A DNA stretch of 64,000 nt from Tridacna crocea (lineage: Eukaryota > Mollusca > Bivalvia > Cardiida > Cardiidae): the NCBI GenBank assembly GCA_943736015.1, contig OX031071.1:10016119-10080118 (forward strand). Direction: 5' to 3'. Positions 35,172-44,773 of this stretch are shown here, piece after piece (the stretch's first letter is position 1; each line of letters starts with the position of its first letter). The translations under genes were made by a program, and so were the position numbers. The notes under the pieces are model-generated. The model saw only the letters and a program-made list of their open reading frames with translations. It had not been told where the DNA came from and did not search any database.

Positions 35172-38100
35172 TATCTACACAATATGAAATACGATCCCAA
35201 ATTTGGTATGATGACGTAGGTCATGCACAGACAAAGCATACACTGATTGGCTGAATCTGATTGGTCAAAATGATGATTAATCCGCCATTCATAAAAACAG
35301 AGTTATTACTATCCACACTGATAAGTGTCTCATTTTTTTCTGTTTTCGTATAAAATGTCAATAAATGCAAAATTTTGTCGTTTAAAATTGTAGGTATATA
35401 ATAAAAGAAAACTAACATTATGTTGTATTAACTTTCCTGGTTCTCTTATTACTTCTTGCTGCAGAAGAAAATTTTGACATCGCCTGACATCAAAATTTTC
35501 CCGAGCATGCTCGAATGAAACACAAGAACCAGGAAACTAGATCTACAACATAATATTCCGTAAATATTAAATGATGAGACCATACAGAATTGGGGGAACC
35601 CGTTTTCACAAAAACTTAATTATTTTGAAATTACTTAATCTATTTTCAACACAATCCTGAGTTTTACCAACCCTGACAAAAATGGGCTTTTGAAAACATT
35701 GTAGGTGAAAGGAGAAAAGGCCATTAACACATATCCTGCTAAATGACTAAAATTAAATTTTCAGTTCGGTAGTTAAAAATCCAAATTTTACTGTTTCAAA
35801 GTTATGTGTTGGAGAAAATATCTCCTTATCGGACAGTGTAGATCCAAGATCAGACTGCACGTTCTGTGCAGCCTGATCTTGTTCTACACTGTCCGCAGAA
35901 CTTCAGTGAGTCGCGCTAAGCAGCCTAAGGGTTAATAGTCTTTCTCCTTTATCCAGAATGTTTTCTACCGAACAAAGAAAACTTTTGTGATTTGAGCCAG
36001 ATCTGTGATTTCAGCCTGAGGAATAACTAATTTATAACTGTATCTGCTCTCAATTTGCATGAGTGTGGATTTTTTTGTTTAGTAAAGGAACAATCAAAGT
36101 TCTAGTAAAATTCTTCAAATTTGGCATTAAATGTATTTAGGAAAGAAATTGCAAACCTTTGGACTAAGACTTTTGCTCTCATTGTCACTCGATGGTCTTT
36201 CTTCTTTTGGGACTTTACTCCTGTTATACATAGCTTTGATTTCCCAACTTAAACGATGGAAGGATGATTCATAAATTTCTTTGATTTTGCGCAATCTTTT
36301 ATCAACTTCAACAACAAACCGTAAGCTGGTGGCTAGCTTGACCAGCTCTTCTGAAACTTGTTTTCTCTTTCTCTGAAGGGTCTTGGATATCTCATCAACG
36401 TCTAAATCTTCATTCTCGTCATCTGTTGTTAAGACAATGGAAAAGAAAAAGTTTAACCTTTTTTTTTTACAAAAAAAGGCGCCTAAAACCATAGAATATC
36501 ATTTTACCCATTACCACACAATCCCTACTTTTGACGATCCTGAGAAAGAAGCCTTTAGAAAACATTAGCATACATCCCCAATTCCCACAAGGTTTTACAT
36601 CATAAGCAAAACTAATCCCATCTTAACTCTTACTAAACAAGCCCTTTATTTCACCACCCTGGGAAGGAAGGCTTTTGAAAACCTTGTGGGAAAAGGAGAA
36701 AATGCTGGTAACAGCATTTTCTCCTTTTCCCGCAATGTTTTCTACCCTACACGAAACAAATTTCGAATTTTCATTCTCTGCATGCCATATGGTCTCGATT
36801 TAGACAAACTTAAAATTTTGTCGGTTGGTAATAAGCTAAACCATACTGCATGAAAAGATGTTTTGAAGCATCTGTCGAAAGTTCTGATTGATGTTATCCT
36901 AGACTGTATTTGTTGTACGGTCGGCTCGGGGCGACGTGATTCACCACAGCCGTGAATAAGTTTCCAAGTCCCCCTACCACCTGACCGTACAACGAGTTCA
37001 TTATACTGCAAAGTTTTACCATTCCAACGTTTGTTAAGCAAATTTTACTTAAAAAAAAAAATGAGTACGATGACGAAGTAGAATATCCCTTATGAGTGCC
37101 CCCAATTTAATGAAAACTGACGTCACTCGGAACTGACGTCACGGAAACCTTGGTAATACGTGCTAAAACGTGCAGCTTGGTGCATAATCTTGATGTTAAT
37201 CTTGAACGACGCCGCCATTTCGGATGTTGTATTGATAGTGTAGAAATGTATACGGGACCACCGGAAGGGAAACTGCTTTTACGCTGATTTCATCATCATC
37301 GTTGGTGTTGTTTACGCTCGCCATGCGGCATAAAGCCATGTGGCGAGTAGCTATTCGTTTGGCAGTGTACATGATATATAATTATGTTCGGGGAATATTA
37401 TCCAATCAGATCACGAGAATTTTTTCGTATAATAATCTGGGTTGTCTAAGCTCACCTGGATAGAAACTTTGTAAATGCTCTACTTGTCCAAGGGCAATTT
37501 TATCTTATGATTTAGTCGGTTGTGAGACAATTATTACATTGTTAGACAATTATTATATTGTTAGACAATTATTGTTCATGGATCCATAATTAAAGTACAA
37601 AGGATGTACGTCAAGCGTTATCAAAGAACAAATGTTACAAAATGGAAGAATTTTAACACTTAAGAGATAAAGATGGTGATCAGAAATCAAAGTGTATTAT
37701 ATACATGTATCTTTTTTTTAGAAATGTTATGGGTAAAGAAAAATGTATTTTAAGCCGGAAAGAATTATTTCCTCGTCACGGTGAATATTTTCCCCCGGCC
37801 GAAAATCTGGAACTATTTTCTTGTTCTAATTGAGATGACCAGTTTTAAAAGTGGCATTCGTTAACAATAATAATCAGAGGAAATATAATATAAGATATGC
37901 TTCATCAGATTGTGGTTAATATGGGGAAATATATGCCGACAAAGGGAAAGGTATGCGAAGATACTCGTTATTTTCGCGTACCTTTCCCCTTTTCGGCAAA
38001 TATTCCCCATATTAACCACAAGCTGATGAAATAACCGTTATTTAGACAGGGCACAAACCTTTAGGAAAAAATGTGACGAGAAAGCTCCGTATGTCAGGTT

Positions 38101-38977
38101 GAAGGACATCCAATATTGTGTCAACATCCAAACACATGGGACATAACTCTCTCATCTTTATTGGAAGTTCTTTGTAACTGCCATGGATAAACTGTTCAAA
38201 ACTTTTTGAAAAATCTATCGACATCTTCTCAAGTACACGATAGAGATGTTCCCTTTCGTCATTACCTGAAAAATCTTCTGGTGTAAGATAATTTGTGTCC
38301 TGCGAACTAAGTTCTTCGCTGATCGATTTTAAATACGTTGATCCCTTACCCACCATGCCATTAACTTTGTTGATTATTTTCTCTCTCACTTTATCTTCAA
38401 TTAGTTGCCCCTTGAAAACTTCCTTCAGTTGTGAAAGGTCATCGACCAGAGTCAACAATTTTCGAAAAACTATCCTTTCAAGCATAGCGTCAATCGCTTT
38501 AGCTGCTTCGCTGCTCTGTACAACAGGGACATTTGATTCTTGTATGAATCTATACTTATCTGTTACAAACACTCTGTCTTCTTCCGATGTACATATAAGG
38601 ACCGTGTTCAAAGCAAAATCCTTAACCATGTCTATATTGTCTGTTAGACCATCACAAATGACAAGAACTATCTTCTCGGTCGTTTTGTCTAGTTCTTCTT
38701 CTCTTTTCACCTGATCAACAGATAGTAAAGTTTCGGAAGTTGTTTCCTTGTCTTTAACGTTTTGCACTCTGAGATCAGACTCTTTCAAACCCTGACCTCG
38801 AGATTGTGAGGAAATGGTATAGATATCCGGATCTCTATATTCTGGGACTTCTTGTACCTTTAGTTCTGATGTTTTCAGCAGTACATTAAAACGCTTGTAC
38901 ATCCTTGTGGCAGAATCTGCTGTGTAAACGTATCTTGGATATGACACCATCGGAACTTTGAATTTCTTTATTTCCAT
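32058..38977 (-). CDS. Multidomain PA-clan (trypsin-fold) peptidase-like protein, 3 coding exons
   Basis: Three minus-strand exons (38977-38059, 36422-36157, 33035-32058) join in frame into 720 residues. Junctions are AAAG^GTTTGT to CAACAG^AT (phase 1) and CCAAAG^GTTTGC to TTGCAG^GTG (phase 0). Seen: no signal peptide or membrane segment; an alternating strand/helix stretch around residues 100-165 (KIVLVICDGL, TVLICTSEED); helices at about 170-305; a charged coiled-coil-like segment at about 310-380; then a trypsin-fold domain with candidate catalytic His510 (ALLSKHV), Asp552 (SVDVAAARI) and Ser656 (TTGDSGGVI). The GDSGG motif is the S1 signature. The His and Asp assignments are by order and local pattern. 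I infer an intracellular protease or protease-like regulator, perhaps of innate immunity; no pathway is shown. The ATG has a good context (AAAATGG). Confidence 0.85.
33114..33402. repeat. Dispersed repeat with hairpin, copy next to exon 3
   Basis: About 290 bp shared in the same orientation with 37726-38036: GTTATGGGTAAAGAAA, GAATATTTTCC.CC, TAAAAGTGGCA.TCGTT and GTGGTTAATATGGGGAAA, ending in a hairpin on AAAGGGAAAGGT. It lies in the intron just upstream of coding exon 3. Confidence 0.8.
33403..33542. repeat. 140-bp hairpin element
   Basis: GGTTAATTCACGTTTTTGAG and GTTAACATTCGCAGAGGCCC return inverted as GGGCCTCTGCGAATGTTAAC and CGTGAATTAACGC. The arms are about 45 bp and the inner part (CCCGAGTGCGAAGCACGAGG) is also palindromic. 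Confidence 0.85.
34080..34770. repeat. Dispersed repeat cluster with a 119-bp direct duplication
   Basis: Fragments of the same repeat as at 33114 and 58040-58560 (GAAATATATTTCGATATTTCATGGTTACGACC, given in parts here: GATATTTCATGGTTACGACC). Inside, 34391-34509 and 34510-34628 are a tandem pair starting GCTATTCAACCAGATGGA, period 119 bp. No gene. Confidence 0.65.
35110..35170. repeat. (AG)n microsatellite
   Basis: AG dinucleotide run in the intron between coding exons 2 and 3 of the protease gene. Confidence 0.95.
35661..35985. mobile_element. Family A MITE carrying a family B MITE insertion
   Basis: The family A left half (CTTTTGAAAACATTGTAGGT ... GAGAAAAGGCCA) is interrupted at a TTAA (35724-35727) by a family B element (GATCAGACTGCACGTTCTGT hairpin). 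This ends AGCCTAAGGGTTAA (35932-35935) and is followed by the family A right half (TCTTTCTCCTTTATCC). The TTAA on each side is the target duplication. Confidence 0.85.
36157..36422 (-). CDS. Protease gene, coding exon 2
   Basis: 266 nt encoding residues 307-395. An acidic start (DDENEDLDVDE) is followed by a long amphipathic, Lys/Glu/Arg-rich helix, then a Ser/Glu-rich linker. This looks like a coiled-coil or dimerisation stalk. Both splice sites fit the reading frame exactly, which is the main evidence that exons 1 and 3 belong to one gene. Confidence 0.85.
36505..36590. mobile_element. Family A MITE, left end only
   Basis: ACCCATTACCACACAATCCC to GCCTTTAGAAAACATT, then broken. It lies in the intron upstream of coding exon 2. 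Confidence 0.65.
36623..36840. mobile_element. MITE, family A
   Basis: TTAACTCTTACTAAACAAGC to GTTGGTAATAAGCTAA with a well-kept hairpin at 36670-36745. It is intronic in the protease gene. Confidence 0.8.
36913..37433 (-). mobile_element. Dispersed element with hairpin tail, copy 2
   Basis: Inverted relative to 9397-9894. TTCCAAGTCCCC.TACCACCTGACCGTACAAC and GAAAACTGACGTCACTCG are shared landmarks (shown in part: CACCTGACCGTACAAC). It is intronic in the protease gene. Confidence 0.7.
37726..38036. repeat. Dispersed repeat with hairpin, copy next to exon 1
   Basis: Same family and orientation as 33114-33402. It starts GTTATGGGTAAAGAAA and its hairpin reads GGGAAAGGTATGCGAAGATA ... CGCGTACCTTTCCCC. 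It ends 23 nt below the donor-side edge of coding exon 1. Confidence 0.8.
38059..38977 (-). CDS. Protease gene, coding exon 1
   Basis: Encodes residues 1-306 and the first base of codon 307. The exon itself opens at 39007, after a TTTTTCAG acceptor, so 39007-38978 is the end of the 5' UTR or, if an upstream exon is coding, more protein: the frame stays open to the acceptor. It contains the strand/helix region and the mainly helical region with an ELCPMCLDV cysteine pair near residue 280. I recognise no named domain. Death-fold or Rossmann-like folds are possible. Confidence 0.85.
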
Positions 38978-39102
38978 TTTACTTCTGTGAAGGTATATTT
39001 CAGGTGACTGAAAAAGGAACAAAGTAAATACAAACGAAAGAACAACAAATATTCTTTAACAAAATGTGTACATTTACATTTTACCAACTTACTGAAAATC
39101 CA

Positions 39103-39302
39103 GGGCCCATATTCACCAACCATTCTTAAGAACATCCTTAGTCTTATTCTTCAGAATTTCGTCAGCGTGAAAGTAAGAGAACTTCTGATTGGCTAAACCA
39201 TTATGGTTTAGCCAATCAGAAATTCTCTTACTTTCACTGTCAGAAAAACTTAAAGAATAAGACAAAGAACGTTCTTAAGAATGGTTGGTGAATACGGGCC
39301 CA
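39103..39302. mobile_element. 200-bp palindromic MITE (GGGCCCATATTCACC type)
   Basis: Ends GGGCCCATATTCACCAACCA and the inverted GGTTGGTGAATACGGGCCC. The centre is a palindrome GGCTAAACCATTATGGTTTAGCC (in part: CTAAACCATTATGGTTTAG). A relative lies at 57410-57540. It sits in the 5' UTR intron of the protease gene. Confidence 0.85.
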
Positions 39303-39304
39303 GG

Positions 39305-39500
39305 TCTGTTCAAATTCAAAGCATTTGCAGGTACCATATAAACTACAACTGAATTGAGGGCAGTTTTTTCTTAACTTTGATAGGGCTGCACACAAAGTGG
39401 GTAAAGGTAGAAAATGCAGGATAGCAATATTTTCTCGCTTTCCTCACAATGTTTCCAAAAGTCTTTGGGAACGTTTTTATGGGATAAGGTCATTATAACA
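39305..39500. mobile_element. Degraded family A MITE
   Basis: GTTCAAATTCAAAGCATTTG and an eroded hairpin (GTAGAAAATGCAGGATAGCA). An open frame at 39371-39613 on the minus strand runs through it and is not supported as a gene. Confidence 0.5.
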
Positions 39501-40005
39501 CTTGCTGTTTGGTGTGGAATATCCGATAAACCAGAGATATCAACCGGTGTTTTTTGCCTACAACTCCAACTTAACACGCATCTTCCTTGAATGCCTTCAT
39601 AAATCGACAACATAGCGTCGGTTTACTTCCAAAACCTCGTAACTAAAGCTTGTTTCAAGCTGTAGTTACGAGGTTTTTTAAATAAACAGCTATAGGCCTA
39701 TAAAGTGTGGCTGATGTATGATCAGGGCTGTTTTTAAAGAAATATAAACATCGCCGGCAATGGAGACACTTGAGACAATCATTAAAATAAGTGTTACTTG
39801 ATTATTTCTGTGTAAAGAGATCGGGATCTGCTGTGTGTATTTTATTCAACAACAGGTCTCATAATGCACTTTCGATTTACATTATGAATAATTCACGCAG
39901 TTTGTTCGGGTGAACGGGTGCTTTGAGTTAAAAGAAATTCAAAATAGAGGAAAGAAATGAGTACACAAGCTATTTTATATATGTAATCAAGTAGATTTAC
40001 CTTAC

Positions 40006-40038
40006 CTAAGATATAAAGATGAAGTGTTTCAGATCAAC
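40006..40038 (-). other. Candidate 5' untranslated exon of the protease gene
   Basis: On the minus strand ATATCTTAG is followed by a strong donor GTAAGG (intron starts at 40005). The next acceptor is TTTTTCAG at 39008. The exon start is placed ~30 nt below the TATA box and is approximate. Confidence 0.5.
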
Positions 40039-40060
40039 TGTCTGTAGATCTAGTCTAGTC

Positions 40061-40116
40061 CTTTATAAAATAATAAGTTCTGACTTAATATTACACTTCC
40101 TTTATGAGGTCACGTG
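40061..40116 (-). promoter_or_regulatory. Candidate core promoter (TATA box, E-box) of the protease gene
   Basis: TATAAAG at 40067-40061 on the minus strand, with a CACGTG E-box at 40111-40116, about 45 bp upstream. The spacing to the candidate first exon fits TATA-driven initiation. This is motif evidence only. Confidence 0.4.
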
Positions 40117-40164
40117 GTTGCTAGCATGCCTTGTCAAGCAAAAAGGGGGTCAAAGGAAAATCTA

Positions 40165-40290
40165 AAGCTGCGGAAAGTGTAGATCAAGATCAGAGTGCAC
40201 ACGATGTGCAGTCTGGTCTTAAATGTACACTGTCCGATTCGGAGTTTTTTTTCCGCCAAAAATTACTTTGAAATAGCAAAATTTATGATT
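40165..40290. mobile_element. Family B MITE fragment upstream of the protease promoter
   Basis: GGAAAGTGTAGATCAAGATC, an ACACGATGTGCAGT turn and AAATTACTTTGAAATAGCAA. The TTAA ends are lost. Confidence 0.65.
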
Positions 40291-40331
40291 TTACGATCAG
40301 TTTGAAAGCTTTATTCAATCTATATAGCAGA

Positions 40332-40532
40332 TCAACCCTTTACCAAACAATCCCTGGTTTTTTACGACCCGGAGGACGAGGCTTTCTGAAAACATTGTGG
40401 GAAAAAGAGGAAATGTTGGTTTTCAACTCTTCTAAATTTAAGTTTCAATTTTTGAGTCACGCTTATTTTGTTGTCTACATATTTTTTTCATATTGGACAA
40501 GTTCAAAATTTTGTCTATTGGTAAAGAGTTAA
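40332..40532. mobile_element. MITE, family A, core partly deleted
   Basis: TCAACCCTTTACCAAACAAT at the left and GGTAAAGAGTTAA at the right. The right hairpin arm is missing. Confidence 0.75.
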
Positions 40533-40807
40533 AGGATGAAATGGACTGTGATTTATCTCTGAAATTTGTGTCCCATATTTGCATGCTAGTGGGCCTTTTA
40601 GGTTATGAAACTTTAAAAGAAATAATAATTATAAAAAAAAAAAAGAGAGAAAGTGCTGAAACCAACAATTCCTCCTTTTTTCCCACAATGTTTGCCAACA
40701 CTTATTTTCAAAGGATCATAATTCACCCCACTACTAAATAATCCCATGTATAAATGACCCTGACGGAGTATTTTTGAAAACATCGTGGCAAAAATGTGAA
40801 AATACTG

Positions 40808-41036
40808 TTAACCCATTACCACACAATCCCTACTTTTGACGCCCCTAAGAAAGAAGCCTTTAGAAAACATTGTGGGAAAAGGAGAAAATGCTGGTAACCA
40901 GCATTTTCTCCTTTTCCCACAATGTTTTCTACCCTTCACAAAACAAATTTCAAATTTTCAGTCACTTTTATTTTGCCGTCTGCGAATGCTTTCAATTTGG
41001 ACCAGTCTATAATATTCTCGTTTGGTAATGGGTTAA
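40808..41036. mobile_element. MITE, family A, complete reference copy
   Basis: 229 bp from TTAACCCATTACC to GGTAATGGGTTAA. The hairpin GAAAACATTGTGGGAAAAGG / AGAAAATGCTGG and its inverse is perfect over about 32 bp per arm. The right half carries CACTTTTATTTTG.CGTCTG and GACCAGTCTA.AAT.TT.TCG, which identify family A orientation. Confidence 0.9.
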
Positions 41037-41344
41037 ACAGCATTTTCTTTATGAACACAATGATTTCCGTTCTATTACAGATAAATCCATGCATTTGAAG
41101 CACATCTTACTTGCTGTCTGCAGATGCTTTGAATTTTGTATGTGAAGCAAACAGTATCGATTCATGTCAGCCTACGCACTCTGTACAGGCTCATATGTGT
41201 CGAAACTTTTTGCTATTAGTTGATATAAAAGACCACTCTACCTCACGATTTGGTCGATTTCGTTACACAAAATAGATACGAGTATTTGTTTCAACACATT
41301 AGATCTACATCGCTTTTAGAAACAAGTTCTAACAACTAAATATA

Positions 41345-41490
41345 TTAATCCTTCTCGATTCTGCTTCCTGGGAACTACACCAGTATTCGCCCCGAATGTG
41401 TTTGCCAAAATAAGATCCTAAAGTTTACACCCGCTCCCGGTTCTCGAACTCAGGTTGGCGCTCCACCTAGTTAAGAAAAGGTCCTACTTA
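41345..41490 (-). mobile_element. tRNA-derived SINE-like element
   Basis: On the minus strand ACTAGGTGGAGCGCCAACCT gives an A-box-like head and GAGTTCGAGAACC a B box at the right spacing. GGGAGCGGGTGTAAACTT and a GGGGCGAATACTGG tract follow. tRNA-related SINEs are common in bivalves. The subfamily is not assigned. Confidence 0.55.
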
Positions 41491-41809
41491 TTTGTCATGC
41501 ACAGACTTGCCTAGTACAGTGTATTACAAAGTATCAACAAGATACATTAGACGGCTTCTTTTCCCACAGCAAAATTAAAAAAGAATGATATTGAGAAAAA
41601 ACAATTTAGATTTAATTCAGTCCCAACTGAAATTTAAATTAAGTTTAGAAACAATATCTTTTTTTCATGGAGCGACCTGGTTGTATTGTGTTAAGTCATA
41701 GATACATGCAAAGTACGAATACACTCATAGATAAAAGCGCCATTTTAAGTTTTTAACTACAACTCGTCTGATCTAATCTTTTAATATGGTTTGAAAAAAA
41801 TAAAAACAC

Positions 41810-41885
41810 GGTGTTAAAAAGAGGAAATTCTGGCTACCGGCATTATCTGCTCTTCCAACGAAGTTTTCAAAACCCTCTTAGTCTC
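41810..41885. mobile_element. Family A MITE core, degraded
   Basis: AAAAGAGGAAATTCTGGCTA and CCGGCATTATCTGCTCTTCC, with no ends preserved. Confidence 0.55.
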
Positions 41886-41895
41886 TGATGTTAAT

Positions 41896-42106
41896 TTAAC
41901 CCTTTGGCTGCTAAGCGCGACTCACTGACCTTTTGCGGACAGTGTAGATCAAGATCAGACTGCACAGAATGTGCAGTCTGATCTTGATCTACACTCTCCG
42001 ATAAGAAGATACAATTCCACAAAACGTATCTTTGAAACAGCAATATTTGAGTTATTAATATCGAATTAAAAATTTAATTTTAGTTATATAGCAGGATAAG
42101 GGTTAA
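41896..42106. mobile_element. MITE, family B, complete reference copy
   Basis: 211 bp from TTAACCCTTTGGCTGC to AGGATAAGGGTTAA. The central hairpin is GTAGATCAAGATCAGACTGC with its inverse and an ACAGAATGTG turn. Only the outermost bases are shared between the two ends (TTAACCCTT / AAGGGTTAA). Confidence 0.9.
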
Positions 42107-42244
42107 CTGGGGATTGTGTTGTAAGGTTTGACAGCTAGCTCACACGTATCCAATATTACAAAAAAAAAATGTATTTTTGTGTCCTTGTCCAATATTTAAA
42201 ATTACTGTTTGCCTATTTTGATTTTTTTCGAAAAGGTTATTGTT

Positions 42245-43025
42245 TTAACCATTTACTTATCATGCCTACGTACGTTTTACTGACAGCAGGCTTTTGAAAA
42301 CATAGTGGGAAGAGGAGAAAACGCTGATAACCAGCATTTTCTTCTTTTCCAGAATTCCTACTATTTGGGACACATTTAAATTGTCGTCTGCAAAAGTTTT
42401 GAATTTGGACGAGTTAAGAAAATTGTCGTCTTGTAAAGAGCTATTTATAGAAGTTTCATGCGACAATTCCGTGAAGGGACATATCCTACAGGATTGAATA
42501 GTATCAGGTATCTTGATGTCGTATTGCAGTTACGTTACATCTTCTCCAACCCCGTGTTTTGACGATTTTGGCGAGGTAAACTGTTTGAAAAAAACATTGT
42601 GGGGAAAGGAGAAAATGCTGGAAACCAGCATTTTCTCTTTTCCCCACAATGTTTCGTATCCTTTTGTTGAAGATAATGTACTATCACTTGACCAGTTTTT
42701 ACGAAAACCATCTTTGCCATCCGGGGTCGTTTAAAATTTGTAGATTAGGATTGTTAGATAAAGGGTGAAACATACTTATAAATGCGTTACATATTCATTT
42801 TATATAAATAGTGGTTATCCTTTTACCAAACAACCCTGAGAAAGAAACCTTTTGAAAACATTGTGTGGAAAAGAGAAAATGCTGATAACCAGCATTTTCT
42901 CTTTTTCCACAATGTTTTCTACTCTTCCCAAATCGATGTTTAATTTGAGTTACGTTTATTTTGTCGACTGCAAATGCTTCGAATTTGAACCAGTCTAGAA
43001 ATTTTGACGTTTGGTAACGAGTTAA
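42245..43025. mobile_element. Cluster of three family A MITEs
   Basis: Copies at 42245-42442, 42533-42769 and 42817-43025, each with a recognisable hairpin and a GTCGTCTGCAAA or equivalent right half. The middle copy has lost its family A right half. All three are in the same region without a gene. Confidence 0.7.
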
Positions 43026-43199
43026 ATAAGCAATTCAAAATTTACATATAGCACCTGACATTATGGTTTTTTATACGTTGGGGTGCCTTTTGCAAGAAAA
43101 TGTTGAAAGCAGAGTAAAACACAGTGAGACCAATCATCTTTTAGATTTGCATTATTTCTGTCTGTTTTGTTGTTGTTGTTGCTTTTGGCTTTCTGTACT

Positions 43200-43540
43200 G
43201 TATGCAAGTGACAGCGTGTCTTGTGTGTGTGTGAATGTTTGTGTGTATGGAGGGGGGGGGGGGTGTTGAGGGAGGCAACTCTAGTTATTAGTTTTTAAAA
43301 TTACTTGACGGCTGCTACCCCTGGAAATTGGTTAGAAGGAATTGATTGTTTTCTGTACATCGATACGGCTGACAAGTTAATTAAACGAAAAAATGAACAA
43401 ATAAACAAATAAATATATAAACGAACGAATGAAACAATCAACAAACCAACCATCATTGTATCTCTCTCCCTCTCATTCTATCCATCCATCCATGCATCCA
43501 TACATACATACATACATACATACATACATACATGATTATG
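43200..43540. repeat. Microsatellites: (GT)n/poly-G and (CATA)n
   Basis: TGTGTGTGTG and a run of ten G at about 43208-43262, and TCCATCCATCCATGCATCCA then (CATA)n at 43480-43533. Confidence 0.9.
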
Positions 43541-43710
43541 TTCTTTTGTTTTTCTTAACTAGTGCTTCCCACAAAACACTACTCGAATAGCTGTTCTCCC
43601 AAATCAATAAGATTCAGGTTTCAGAGGTTTATCCTTCATCACCTAATCACCTATTTCTCCAACGCTGAGACACCAGCATCTTTGATAGAGTCTTGTCTGT
43701 TTGAATCACT

Positions 43711-43921
43711 TTAAAAATTCTTTACGGGTCTGGAATAGTAGCCTTTTGAAAACATTGTGGGAAAAGGAGAAAATGCTGGTAACCAGCATTTTCTCCTCTC
43801 CCCACAATGTTTTCTACCCTATTATAGACAGAAATAATCTTTTCAGCAAGAGATGTATTGTCGTCTGCAAATGCTTTCAGTTTGGTCTAGTCCAAAAATT
43901 GGTCGTTTGGGAAAGGGTTAA
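43711..43921. mobile_element. MITE, family A
   Basis: Hairpin at 43748-43815 and right end GGGAAAGGGTTAA. Confidence 0.75.
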
Positions 43922-44367
43922 ATATTTACTCGGCAACAAGATTTTAGACATGTCAATTTTTTTTCAAAGCAATCGCCGACGACAAATAAAACATGCCTGA
44001 AATAAATGAATGAATAAATAAATTTGATTTACAATTGCCGTAAGAACAACTTACAGTTTGAAAGGCCCTTTTAATTTCAGATTACATCGTCGAAACATCA
44101 AAAGTCATTTTAAAGTCCATAACCTGACAGAAAAAATAAAACCTTCATTGCAAAGAAAAACCCTTGAAAGTACAGGTGCGCTGACTATCTCTATACCCTC
44201 AATGTTTTTTTCAACTTTATTTCTATTCAACATCATTTATATCTAAAACATTACACAGAATGTAAACAATTATATTTGTATAGAAAGCAATATTTGGATA
44301 TGATGCAGATTATAGAAATAAAGATGTAAAAAAAAAGAAGACTACGGTAATCCGACCTAGGCATTTG

Positions 44368-44596
44368 TTAACCCTTTACCTCATAAGGTATTTCTATGTT
44401 ATCTCCAATTGACCCTAATTAATAGCAAGGATGAAGTGGTTTATTATGTCTATATGACACCTTTTGATAGCATAGAAAACATTGGGACAAAAGGTGAAAT
44501 TGCTCGTCACGAGCAATTTCACCTTTTGCCAAAATGTTTTCCAAAGGCTCCTACAAGCAATGTGTAGAAATGAGTATCTATGGAGTAAAGGGTTAA
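44368..44596. mobile_element. MITE, family C, complete
   Basis: 229 bp, TTAACCCTTTACC to GTAAAGGGTTAA, hairpin tips TTGCTCGTCACGAGCAA. Confidence 0.9.
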
Positions 44597-44773
44597 CATT
44601 TATGTACGCAAATTCTCAATGTCAGTTTTCTCTTACCAGCAAAAAAAATAATGATTCGTCCAAACTTAAAACGTTTGAACACTGCAAATTATATGTTAGT
44701 CAATAAATCCATTTTTGAAAAGGTAGTAAAAACACTGTTTTCACAACGTGCTGAACTGCTTTCTTCTGTCTTT

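Noticed and set aside
38295-38714. 139-residue plus-strand frame
   Set aside because: Antisense shadow of protease coding exon 1; Ser/Leu-rich with no domain.
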